In this document: positions 4,857 to 11,330 of the stretch, in pieces
Layout of the letters: the number at the start of each line of letters is the position of its first letter
Numbering within the stretch: the stretch's first letter is position 1
From: JAKJGV01 sp964617565
Lineage (GTDB): Bacteria > Verrucomicrobiota > Kiritimatiellia > CAIQIC01 > JAGNIJ01
Length of the DNA: 11,330 nucleotides
Assembly: GCA_964617565.1 (NCBI GenBank)
Contig: CAZTYH010000085.1
Span: 1 to 11,330, forward strand
Direction: 5' to 3'
Program-made: the position numbers and the translations under genes
The notes under the pieces: generated by a model
What the model was told of the DNA's origin: nothing
The model's input: the letters and a program-made list of their open reading frames with translations, nothing else
Databases searched by the model: none

Positions 4857-6134
4857 TTAAATCTCGCGAACGATATCCGCTCCGAGCGCCTGGAGGCGCG
4901 ATTCAATGTTTTCGTAGCCCCGGTCCACGACTTCGGCATTTTCAATTATGCTTCGGCCTTTTGCGCAAAGGGCCGCCACCACCAGCGCCATCCCGGCGCG
5001 TATATCGGGCGTTGAGAGATGTGTTCCGTGCAGGCGTGACGGACCGGCCACGACCACGCGATGGGGGTCGCACTGAATAATATGAGCGCCCATTTCAATT
5101 AAGCGGTCCACGAAATAGAGCCGGCTTTCAAAGAGTTTTTCGAAGAAAAGAACAGCGCCTTTCACCTGCGTGGCGAGAACAATCAAAACGCTCATAAGAT
5201 CGGAGGGGAACGCGGGCCAGACTCCATCCTCGATCTTCGGAATAGTCCGCCCGAGATCCTCCTGCACGCGACATTTCTGGTTGCGCGCAAGGGTCAGCCC
5301 GTCTCGATCACGAACAAGGTGTATGCCGAGGCGGACAAACGTTCTCTGCATCACTTCAAAAGCTTCTTCATCGAGTGATGCCTGGACGCGAAGGCTGCCG
5401 TGTGTCGCGGCGGCCGCTGCAAGAAAGCTTCCGACCTCGATGTGATCGGGCTGAACGGTGTGGGTAGCTCCGTGCAGGCGGGAAACACCATGCACGACAA
5501 TGCGATTGCTTCCCAGCCCGTCAATACGCGCGCCCATTCGGATGAGCAGTCGGCCCAGATCCTGCACGTGAGGTTCGCAGGCGGCATTACGAATGACAGT
5601 CCTGCCCTTCGCAATCGTGGCCGCCATGAGAATGTTTTCCGTCGCCGTCACGCTGGCTTCGTCGAGGAGAATATCGGCGCCGCGAAGGGCCGCGCGCTTG
5701 AATGCCAACTCCTTTATTCCATCCATCCGAATGCCGAGGAGTCCGAGACCGAAGCGATGAGTATCGAGCCGGCGCCGACCGATCACATCTCCTCCGGGCG
5801 GGGGCAGAACGGCGCGGCCATGTCGCGCTGCAAGCGGGCCGGCGAGAAGAATGGAGGCGCGAACACGGCGGCAGAGATCCGCCGCAGGGCGTCCATGGCG
5901 GACTGAAGAAGCGCAGAGCGTGATTGAATGACCTCGCTGAGAAACGGTAACGCCGAGCGAGGAAAGAAGGTCGAGCATTACGCGAACGTCCATGATCTGC
6001 GGCGCATTCTTCAAAACCACCGGCTCATCCGTAAGGAGCGATGCCGCAAGCATCGGGAGTACAGCGTTTTTGTTGCCGGCGGGGCGGAAGGTGCCGGTCA
6101 GCTCTTTGCGTCCGTTGATAATGAAGCGCGACAT
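4857..6134 (-). CDS. murA: UDP-N-acetylglucosamine 1-carboxyvinyltransferase MurA, Asp-type
   Basis: MurA transfers enolpyruvate from PEP to UDP-GlcNAc, the first committed step of peptidoglycan synthesis, in the cytoplasm. The protein has 425 residues, a normal length. The start is ATG at 6134-6132 (MSRFIINGRKELTG), matching the family start, although no clear Shine-Dalgarno is seen in the 26 bases before the gap. Visible active-site features are K22/N23 (GNKNAVLP), R92 (VRASILLAGP), R120, D312 (PAFPSDLMS) and R405 (VVDRGYENIESRL). The PEP-adducting cysteine of E. coli MurA (C115) is replaced by Asp (D116, in PPPGGDVIGRRRLDTH). Cys-to-Asp MurAs are known in Mycobacterium tuberculosis and Chlamydia trachomatis, remain active, and resist fosfomycin. 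The gene follows glmS on the same strand, which supplies the same pathway. The closely related EPSP synthase (AroA) is excluded by these motifs. Confidence 0.94.
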   Translation of the reverse strand: MSRFIINGRKELTGTFRPAGNKNAVLPMLAASLLTDEPVVLKNAPQIMDVRVMLDLLSSLGVTVSQRGHSITLCASSVRHGRPAADLCRRVRASILLAGPLAARHGRAVLPPPGGDVIGRRRLDTHRFGLGLLGIRMDGIKELAFKRAALRGADILLDEASVTATENILMAATIAKGRTVIRNAACEPHVQDLGRLLIRMGARIDGLGSNRIVVHGVSRLHGATHTVQPDHIEVGSFLAAAAATHGSLRVQASLDEEAFEVMQRTFVRLGIHLVRDRDGLTLARNQKCRVQEDLGRTIPKIEDGVWPAFPSDLMSVLIVLATQVKGAVLFFEKLFESRLYFVDRLIEMGAHIIQCDPHRVVVAGPSRLHGTHLSTPDIRAGMALVVAALCAKGRSIIENAEVVDRGYENIESRLQALGADIVREI

Positions 6135-6160
6135 GGGGGAAGGATGATGAATCCGGGGCC

Positions 6161-6260
6161 NNNNNNNNNNNNNNNNNNNNNNNNNNNNNNNNNNNNNNNN
6201 NNNNNNNNNNNNNNNNNNNNNNNNNNNNNNNNNNNNNNNNNNNNNNNNNNNNNNNNNNNN
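6161..6260. other. Assembly gap (100 N) between murA and glmS
   Basis: Exactly 100 undetermined bases. GlmS proteins normally have about 65 more residues than are visible here, ending in a conserved K-S-V-T-V-E-like tail, and this tail is not in the 26 bases between the gap and murA. The true gap is therefore probably nearer 190 bp or more. Confidence 0.95.
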
Positions 6261-7897
6261 CCGTGCCGGGCCTCGACCTCTTTCATATTGGAGATCATCT
6301 TGTCGTACACTTCGTCGTCCGTGCGCGTGCATATGCAAATGACGGGAAGGTATTCATTAATCAGGGCGATGGGCCCGTGTTTCATTTCGCCCGCGGCGTA
6401 ACCCTCGGCATGCTGATATGAGATTTCCTTGTTCTTGAGAGCGCCTTCGAGAGCGGTTGGATAGTTGAACTTTCTGCCGAGATAAAGAGAGCTGGGGCCG
6501 TCGTGATGTTTGCCGGCGATTTTCTGAATTTCCGTTTTGCGTCCGAGTACATAATGAACCGCATCTGGAATACGGCGAAGCGCATCGGCCAGCGCGCGTT
6601 CGAGGTTGTCGTCAATCGTTCCGCGGGCGCGCCCGATGAAGAGCGTGAGCAGGCAGAAGGCCATGAGTTGGGCCGTGTAAGCTTTTGTGGAAGCGACGCC
6701 GATTTCCGGTCCGGCCTCGGTATAAAACACGGCATCGCTTTCACGCGTCAGCGAACTCCCCTGCACGTTGCAGATCGAAAGAACCTTGCAGCCCCACTTT
6801 CGCGCAAGCCGGATGGAGGCCAGCGTATCGGCGGTTTCGCCCGACTGCGAAACGGCGACGACCAGCGCACCCGATTCCAGGCGCGGGTTGCGATACCTGA
6901 ACTCGCTGGCGAGATCTGTTTCCACCGGGATATCGGTGAGATTTTCCAGCAGCAGCTTGCCGTACATCCCCGCATGATAGGCCGTGCCGCAAGAGATGAT
7001 CATGATGCGCGAAAGGTTTTCGAAGTAGTCGGCCGCCAGGGGGAATCCGGGCAACTGGACCCGGCCGTTTGCATCCAGGTGTTTGTCCAGTAATCCACGC
7101 AGCACGCGCGGCTGTTCGTGAATCTCCTTCATCATGAAAGTTTCGAATCCGGCGCGCTCGATTGCTTCCGCCTGTATTTCCACTTTCTTGATCGCCGGCT
7201 GCACGGACCTGCCTTCCAGCGTGGAAACGGACACCCCGCCGGGCTTCAGCGCGGCGATTTCACCGTCGTTTAAATAGATCACGCGTGATGTTTCGTTCAG
7301 GATGGCGGGCACATCGCTGGCGATGAAATTTTCGCCGACGCCGACGCCGACGATCAGCGGGCTTCCGTGACGCGCCGCATAGAGCGTGTCCGGTTTGTCC
7401 GCAAAAAGAATGCCCAGCGCGTACGCGCCGCGGGCCCGGCCGAGTGCGCGGCGCAGGGCGTCTTCAAAATCTGGCGCGCCGGCGGCCAGCTCGTCTGCGA
7501 TCAGGTGAGGCAGGACCTCGGTGTCCGTCTCGGAACGAAAGGTGTGACCCCGGGCTTCCAGTTGCCGTCGCAGTTCCTGGTAATTTTCGATGATGCCGTT
7601 GTGAACGACCGCGATCCGGCCCGAGGAATCGGTATGGGGATGCGAGTTGATGTCCGACGGCTCGCCGTGCGTGGCCCAGCGGGTGTGCCCTATGCCGGGG
7701 GAGCCGGCAAGCGGGGTGTCGTGAAGCTGGCTTTCAAGGTTGCGCAGCCGGCCGACGCACTTCCGGATGTTCAAACGTCCGTCTTCAAGCGCGGCGACCC
7801 CGGCGGAATCGTAACCGCGGTATTCGAGACGCTTGAGCCCCTCGATCAACACGGGCACCGCGTTCCGACTTCCCACATATCCAACAATGCCACACAT
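6261..7897 (-). CDS. glmS: Glutamine:fructose-6-phosphate aminotransferase GlmS, C-terminus lost in gap
   Basis: GlmS makes glucosamine-6-phosphate from fructose-6-phosphate and glutamine, the entry step to UDP-GlcNAc. About 545 residues are visible. The start is ATG at 7897-7895, with GGAGG nine bases upstream. The glutaminase domain starts MCGIVGYVGS with catalytic Cys2, then HTRWATHG (R73), NGIIENY (100-106) and SETDTE. The isomerase part has two SIS domains: ISCGTAYHAG (301-310), SQSGETADT (350-358) and STKAYTAQ, then EGALKNKEISYQHAEGYAAGEMKHGP. The last segment holds K490, E491 and H507, equivalent to the E. coli catalytic Lys485, Glu488 region and His504. The C-terminal ~65 residues are in the N run. 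The frame runs open through the N run into the murA leader, but those extra residues are artefact. Its likely transcript partner is murA downstream. Confidence 0.95.
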
Positions 7898-7914
7898 CAG
7901 AAAGAACCTCCGAT

Positions 7915-7941
7915 TACATTCCTGCGAGGCGGAAGAATGTA
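7915..7941. repeat. Inverted repeat TACATTC/GAATGTA in the glmS control region
   Basis: TACATTC (7915-7921) and GAATGTA (7935-7941) form a 7-bp inverted repeat around 13 bases. One arm overlaps the proposed -10 of the glmS promoter and the other lies just upstream of the ribosome binding site. It could be an operator for a dimeric repressor, or chance. Confidence 0.4.
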
Positions 7942-7964
7942 CCTTTAGAAGGCGTTGTTCTCAA
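7936..7964 (-). promoter_or_regulatory. Likely sigma-70 promoter of glmS-murA
   Basis: On the minus strand, TTGAGA (7964-7959, 5/6 to the -35 consensus) is separated by 17 bases from TACATT (7941-7936, 4/6 to the -10 consensus). The start point would be near 7929, giving a leader of about 30 bases before the glmS ATG. The pair sits between the prepilin terminator and glmS, where a new promoter is needed. Confidence 0.55.
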
Positions 7965-7983
7965 GCCGGAACGTGGGGGGCAC

Positions 7984-8017
7984 AAAAAAGCGGCGGGATG
8001 TTTGGGCATCCCGCCGC
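7984..8017 (-). terminator. Intrinsic terminator of the prepilin-like gene
   Basis: GCGGCGGGATG (7990-8000) and CATCCCGCCGC (8007-8017) form a perfect 11-bp stem with a 6-base loop. On the minus strand it is followed by TTTTTT (7989-7984). It starts about 20 bases after the prepilin stop codon and separates that gene from glmS. Confidence 0.93.
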
Positions 8018-8038
8018 CTGGAAACATTGCTTCTTTCT

Positions 8039-8743
8039 TTACGGACCGCCGCTGGCTTCCGGCTTGATAACAAGGTTTTCGAGCTCAAGTTTATTGAAAT
8101 TCGGGGCAACATCGCGTGTGCGCAGCGCCATCGAAGCACCGCCTTTGTATGTAACCACCATGGCCTTGTTTCCGAAAGGCGCATTTTCCGCGCCACCGGA
8201 CAGGGTCGCGGGCATCCTGGTATCAATATCACCGGAGTTCGCGGGCTTCATCTGACCCAGATTATCAATGCGAAGGTTTTTGGTGAAAAGAAGCGGTGTC
8301 CCGTCAAGGGTACCCTCTCCAACATCACTGGTAACACACCATGCATTATTTGCCGCCGTGAAATTCAAGGCATTGGTTCCTACAGCGGAAATGAGACCAG
8401 GCGCGGCGAAAAACGAAAATTCCACGTTCATCACGCCGGTGGTAACGACCCAGCGAAAGAAATCGGTGGAATTCGGAAAGGTGCGAGTATCCGGATTCAG
8501 CGGTGTTCCGAAAACCGGATAGGGCGCCGCCCGCATCAATACCGCGTCCGCCATTTCCTGGGCAAACAGCGAAGTATAGATGTTCTTTCCGTTCGTCATG
8601 ATCTGCGTCAGACGACCGCGCAGCAGAGCGTCGGAAACGGCAGGAACAAGAATGGCTGCAAGAATGGCGATAATGGCGATCACGACGAGCAGCTCTATCA
8701 AAGTGAACCCACGGACATGCACACGGCGCCAGAGCTTCATCAT
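8039..8743 (-). CDS. Prepilin-type N-terminal cleavage/methylation protein (pseudopilin-like)
   Basis: A 234-residue protein with a short basic leader (MMKLWRRVHVRG) followed by GFTLIELLVV, the type IV prepilin/pseudopilin signal. Prepilin peptidase would cut after G12, leaving Phe as residue 1 and Glu at +5 (E17). The hydrophobic helix runs to about residue 35. The remainder is a globular domain I do not recognise, rich in Asn, Thr and Ala with one Cys, and lacks the C-terminal calcium-site pattern of major pseudopilins. The start is the first of two adjacent ATGs, with AGGAG seven bases upstream. The gene has its own promoter and terminator and no pilus or type II secretion genes beside it, so it is an orphan. 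Lentisphaerota/Kiritimatiellota-like genomes carry many such paralogues. The exact role (minor pilin, pseudopilin or surface protein) cannot be told. Confidence 0.85.
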   Translation of the reverse strand: MMKLWRRVHVRGFTLIELLVVIAIIAILAAILVPAVSDALLRGRLTQIMTNGKNIYTSLFAQEMADAVLMRAAPYPVFGTPLNPDTRTFPNSTDFFRWVVTTGVMNVEFSFFAAPGLISAVGTNALNFTAANNAWCVTSDVGEGTLDGTPLLFTKNLRIDNLGQMKPANSGDIDTRMPATLSGGAENAPFGNKAMVVTYKGGASMALRTRDVAPNFNKLELENLVIKPEASGGP

Positions 8744-8801
8744 AGCGAATCTCCTATTAGTAGGCTTATCGAAAAGGGAAACTCCCTGTTAACCGAAGCA
8801 T

Positions 8802-8831
8802 AAAATAGCATGTACGATGCAAATTCGTCAA
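8802..8831 (-). promoter_or_regulatory. Likely sigma-70 promoter of the prepilin-like gene
   Basis: On the minus strand, TTGACG (8831-8826, 5/6 to the -35 consensus) and TATTTT (8807-8802, 4/6 to the -10 consensus) are separated by 18 bases. The start point would be near 8795, giving a leader of about 50 bases. It lies in the divergent spacer shared with queA. Confidence 0.6.
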
Positions 8832-8918
8832 CAGCACCCGTTTAAATAGCAATGTTTCTGCCGGAGCGAACACGGATTGTCAAAACGGCGACGACAGAGC
8901 AAACTGGCGGCCGACGAT

Positions 8919-9965
8919 ATGAAAACCGAGGAGTTTGATTATTATTTACCGCCGGAGCTGATTGCGCAACATCCTGCGGCGCGGAGAGATGGGGCAAGAA
9001 TGCTTGTGGTTCAGCGGACCGGCGGTGTCCTGCTGCACCGCAAATTCGAGGACCTGCCGGAGTACTTATGCAAAGGCGACCTGCTTGTGCTCAACAACAC
9101 GCGCGTTTTTCCTGCACGTGTTCGCGGTTGCAAGGCGGGAAGTGGCGGGAAGGTGGAACTGCTGTTGCTCGAAGAGAAAGAGCCGGGCGTCTGGGATGTG
9201 CTGATGAAGGCGCGCCGAAGGCCTGCGCCGGGCGCGCGCATCGTGCTGGGCAACGGCGAAGCGGCGGCGATTCTTCTGAGCGACGGGGCGATGGGGCGTG
9301 CCGTGGTGAAACTGGAGTGTTCCGGTGGCGTGTTGGATTTGCTTGAACAAATCGGGGAGCCCCCGCTGCCGCCGTATATTTCCAGGAAAGGGATTCCGCG
9401 CGGAGACTTGACGGAAGATCGTGAAAGATATCAGACGATCTACGCGCGTGAAGTCGGCGCCGTTGCGGCGCCGACAGCCGGACTTCATTTCACGCCCGAA
9501 ATGTTTGCGCGACTTGAACAGAGGGGTGTGAAGAGGGCGGAGGTGACGTTGCATGTCGGGATCGGGACCTTCCGCCCGGTTGAAGTCGAAAACGTGGACG
9601 AACATGTCATGGAAGAGGAGCGGTATCACATCCCCGCGGGGACGGCGGCCGCAATAAACGAGGTGCGGACCCAAAAGGGGCGGATTCTGGCCATTGGAAG
9701 CACGAGTGTCCGGACGCTGGAAAGCGCCGCGCGGGAAAATGGAGAACTGGTTGCCTCGGAAGGCCGGACGGGGTTGTTTATCCGGCCGGGATACCGGTTT
9801 CGTGCGGTGGACGCGATGCTGACGAATTTTCACCTGCCGCGGTCCACCCTGATTATGATGGTTTGTGCGTTTGCAGGGCGGGAATTGATCATGCGAGCCT
9901 ATCGGGAAGCCGTTGAGCAGCGGTACCGGTTTTACAGTTATGGGGACTGCATGCTGATCGTTTAA
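8919..9965 (+). CDS. queA: S-adenosylmethionine:tRNA ribosyltransferase-isomerase QueA
   Basis: QueA transfers and isomerises the ribosyl part of SAM onto preQ1 at tRNA position 34, making epoxyqueuosine; it acts in the cytoplasm. From ATG 8919 the protein has 348 residues, close to the family norm. It begins MKTEEFDYYLPPELIAQHPA, the usual N-terminus, and shows LLVLNNTRVFPARVRG (55-70), KVELLLLE, PPLPPYI, GAVAAPTAGLHFT (180-192), VTLHVGIGTFRPV (209-221), AIGSTSVRTLE and the C-terminal TNFHLPRSTLIMMVCAFAG (302-320). A TTG at 8877 would add 14 residues (SKRRRQSKLAADD) and has CGGAG upstream, but these residues have no counterpart in the family, so I prefer the ATG despite its weak ribosome site. 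No other queuosine gene is in the window. It is divergent from the prepilin-like gene; no clear promoter is seen on its side. Confidence 0.96.
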   Translation: MKTEEFDYYLPPELIAQHPAARRDGARMLVVQRTGGVLLHRKFEDLPEYLCKGDLLVLNNTRVFPARVRGCKAGSGGKVELLLLEEKEPGVWDVLMKARRRPAPGARIVLGNGEAAAILLSDGAMGRAVVKLECSGGVLDLLEQIGEPPLPPYISRKGIPRGDLTEDRERYQTIYAREVGAVAAPTAGLHFTPEMFARLEQRGVKRAEVTLHVGIGTFRPVEVENVDEHVMEEERYHIPAGTAAAINEVRTQKGRILAIGSTSVRTLESAARENGELVASEGRTGLFIRPGYRFRAVDAMLTNFHLPRSTLIMMVCAFAGRELIMRAYREAVEQRYRFYSYGDCMLIV

Positions 9966-10074
9966 CTACGCTGGTCCCGGCCGCCCTCCACACCAGCGCA
10001 GTCGGGCTTGCATGAGAGAAACGATCTTGGTAAACCCGTGCAACATTTCAACCCAAACAACACAGAGGTATGAC
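9966..10074 (+). promoter_or_regulatory. queA-pfp spacer with a weak hairpin and a possible promoter
   Basis: The spacer holds a 7-bp stem (CGCTGGT 9969-9975 with ACCAGCG 9992-9998) around 16 bases. It has no following T run, so it is not a standard intrinsic terminator. TTGCAT (10008-10013) lies 17 bases from TAAACC (10031-10036), a poor promoter match. An AGAGG ribosome site at 10064-10068 precedes the ATG at 10075. Whether queA and the kinase share a transcript is open. Confidence 0.3.
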
Positions 10075-11292
10075 ATGGCAAAGAAGAAATCATTGTCCGG
10101 AAACATGTTGATCGCGCAGAGCGGCGGGCCCACGATGGTCATTAACCAGAGCCTGATCGGCGCGGTGCTCGAAGCGAAGAAGCACAAGCAGATCAAGAAA
10201 ATCTACGGTTCGCTCCACGGCATCAAGGGCATCCTTGACGAGCGCTTCATTGATCTCGGCAAGGAAAGCCGCGCGAATCTCGAACTGGTGGCCAACACGC
10301 CGTCGTCGGCGCTCGGTTCCGTCCGCAAGAAACCGAAACCGGAAGATTGCGCGAAGATGTTTGCGGTCATGAAGAAGAACAACATCCGCTTCTTTTTCTA
10401 CATTGGCGGCAATGATTCCGCCGAGACCGCGCATATCGTCAACGAGGAAGCGAAGAAGCAGAGCTACGAGCTTCGCTGCTTCCACATTCCGAAGACGATT
10501 GATAACGACCTGCGCGAAAACGATCACACGCCCGGCTTTGCCAGCGGCGCGAAATTTGTTGCGATGGCGTTCATGGGCGACAATCTCGATAACCGCGCGT
10601 TGCCCGGCGTGAAGATCAACATCGTGATGGGCCGGCATGCCGGATTCCTGACTGCGGCGTCCGCGCTCGCGCGTGTGTATCCCGATGACGGTCCGCACCT
10701 GGTTTACCTGCCGGAGCGGCCATTTGACGTGGACCGTTTCGCGGCGGATGTGAAGTCGGTGTACGACAAATATGGACGCTGTCTTGTTGCCGTGTCCGAA
10801 GGAATCAGCGACAAGGCGGGAACGCCGATTGCGGCGGCCTACACGAAGGAAGTGGATTCGCACGGCAACGTGCAGCTCAGCGGCAGCGGCGCGCTCGGCG
10901 ATCTGCTCGCGGGCATCGTGAAGCAGAAGACCGAGATTTCCCGTGTGCGCGCCGATACGTTCGGCTACCTGCAGCGTTCGTTCCCAGGCATTGTTTCGAT
11001 GACGGACGCGAAAGAAGCGTGCGCGGTGGGTCGCATGGCGGTGCAGGTCGCAGCGAAGAAGAACGTGGACGGCAGCGTGGCGATCAAGCGCAAGCCCGGC
11101 AAGACGTACCGCGCGGAACTCAAGATTGTTCCGCTCGGGTCCGTGGCGAAGGAAACCCGGCATATGCCGGATGAGTTCATCAACAAGCAAGGCAACGACG
11201 TCACGGCGGCATTCATCCGTTACGCGAAGCCGCTGGTCGGCGATCTTCCGAAGATCGGCCGTTTCGTCGGCAAGCCGGTGGCGAAGAAGTAG
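10075..11292 (+). CDS. pfp: PPi-dependent 6-phosphofructokinase
   Basis: This enzyme interconverts fructose-6-phosphate and fructose-1,6-bisphosphate, using pyrophosphate rather than ATP if the motif reading is right. It has 405 residues. The start is ATG 10075 with AGAGG a few bases upstream; an ATG at 10012 in frame would add 21 residues that do not look like the family. Motifs are AQSGGPTMVINQS (14-26, phosphoryl-donor loop), YIGGNDSAETA (109-119), IPKTIDNDL (138-146), MGRHAGFLTAASALA (185-199) and YLPERPF (211-217). The GGNDS motif has Asp where ATP-dependent enzymes have Gly (GGDGS), and PKTIDND has Lys where they have Gly (PGTIDND). Both changes mark PPi-dependent members. By eye the gene uses GC-ending codons (AAG, CGC, GCG) more uniformly than its neighbours, which fits high expression. 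It stands downstream of queA, with no functional link visible. Confidence 0.93.
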   Translation: MAKKKSLSGNMLIAQSGGPTMVINQSLIGAVLEAKKHKQIKKIYGSLHGIKGILDERFIDLGKESRANLELVANTPSSALGSVRKKPKPEDCAKMFAVMKKNNIRFFFYIGGNDSAETAHIVNEEAKKQSYELRCFHIPKTIDNDLRENDHTPGFASGAKFVAMAFMGDNLDNRALPGVKINIVMGRHAGFLTAASALARVYPDDGPHLVYLPERPFDVDRFAADVKSVYDKYGRCLVAVSEGISDKAGTPIAAAYTKEVDSHGNVQLSGSGALGDLLAGIVKQKTEISRVRADTFGYLQRSFPGIVSMTDAKEACAVGRMAVQVAAKKNVDGSVAIKRKPGKTYRAELKIVPLGSVAKETRHMPDEFINKQGNDVTAAFIRYAKPLVGDLPKIGRFVGKPVAKK

Positions 11293-11330
11293 GCACGCCA
11301 AAAATCAATGAGAAGAACGGGGCGGCTTCC
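11293..11330. other. Sequence after pfp, no feature resolved
   Basis: The last 38 bases contain no gene start. The GC-rich end (GGGGCGGCTTCC) could be the first arm of a terminator hairpin cut off by the window edge, but its partner is not visible. Confidence 0.3.

Noticed and set aside
4857..6338. A 493-residue MurA with a long N-terminal extension
   Set aside because: The extension runs through the N gap into the antisense frame of glmS; the ATG at 6134 gives the normal MurA start and length.
7898..7983. glmS ribozyme in the glmS leader
   Set aside because: The leader from the predicted start point is only about 30 bases, far too short for the ribozyme, and its conserved core is not seen. 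The ribozyme is known mainly from Firmicutes.
9969..9998. Intrinsic terminator after queA
   Set aside because: The stem is only 7 bp with a 16-base loop and no T run follows.
10090..11301. A 403-codon minus-strand frame opposite the phosphofructokinase
   Set aside because: It is an antisense shadow of a GC-biased gene, rich in Arg and His, with no family motifs. The plus-strand gene is clearly real.

Overview
The window looks like a chromosomal core region around the replication origin of a free-living bacterium, most likely from the Planctomycetes-Verrucomicrobia-Chlamydiae (PVC) side of the tree, perhaps Verrucomicrobiota/Kiritimatiellota/Lentisphaerota. This placement is inference. It rests on a DnaA DNA-binding signature that resembles chlamydial forms as I recall them, a MurA with Asp in place of the catalytic Cys, an orphan prepilin-type protein of the kind abundant in Lentisphaerota-like genomes, and a PPi-type phosphofructokinase. 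No rRNA, tRNA, CRISPR array or mobile element is visible.

Layout: (1) 1-2490 is the replication block: the 5' end of dnaN and all of dnaA on the minus strand, with non-coding DNA on both sides of dnaA. The dnaA-dnaN spacer has an AT-rich stretch beside a DnaA-box-like site and TAA triplets. The spacer upstream of dnaA has a perfect DnaA box, further degenerate boxes and several direct repeats. A hexamer, TGTTCA/TGAACA, occurs eight times in these two spacers. Together they look like a bipartite oriC. (2) 2491-4160 on the plus strand holds an M24 Xaa-Pro-type peptidase and an alpha/beta hydrolase 12 bp behind it. The hydrolase is cut by a 100-N gap. (3) 4261-4850 holds the 3' part of a Spy/CpxP-like exported protein and a strong intrinsic terminator. 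(4) 4857-7897 on the minus strand holds glmS then murA, two steps of the UDP-GlcNAc/peptidoglycan precursor route, with a second 100-N gap between them that removes the end of glmS. (5) 7984-8831 is a self-contained prepilin-like gene with its own promoter and terminator. (6) 8919-11292 on the plus strand holds queA (queuosine tRNA modification) and a PPi-dependent phosphofructokinase.

The genes are mostly housekeeping: replication initiation, sugar-phosphate entry into cell wall synthesis, glycolysis and tRNA modification. The parts most worth a second look are the repeat-rich origin flanks, the Asp-type MurA, and the two gaps. Open reading frames that run through the gaps are chimeras and should not be taken as fusion proteins.
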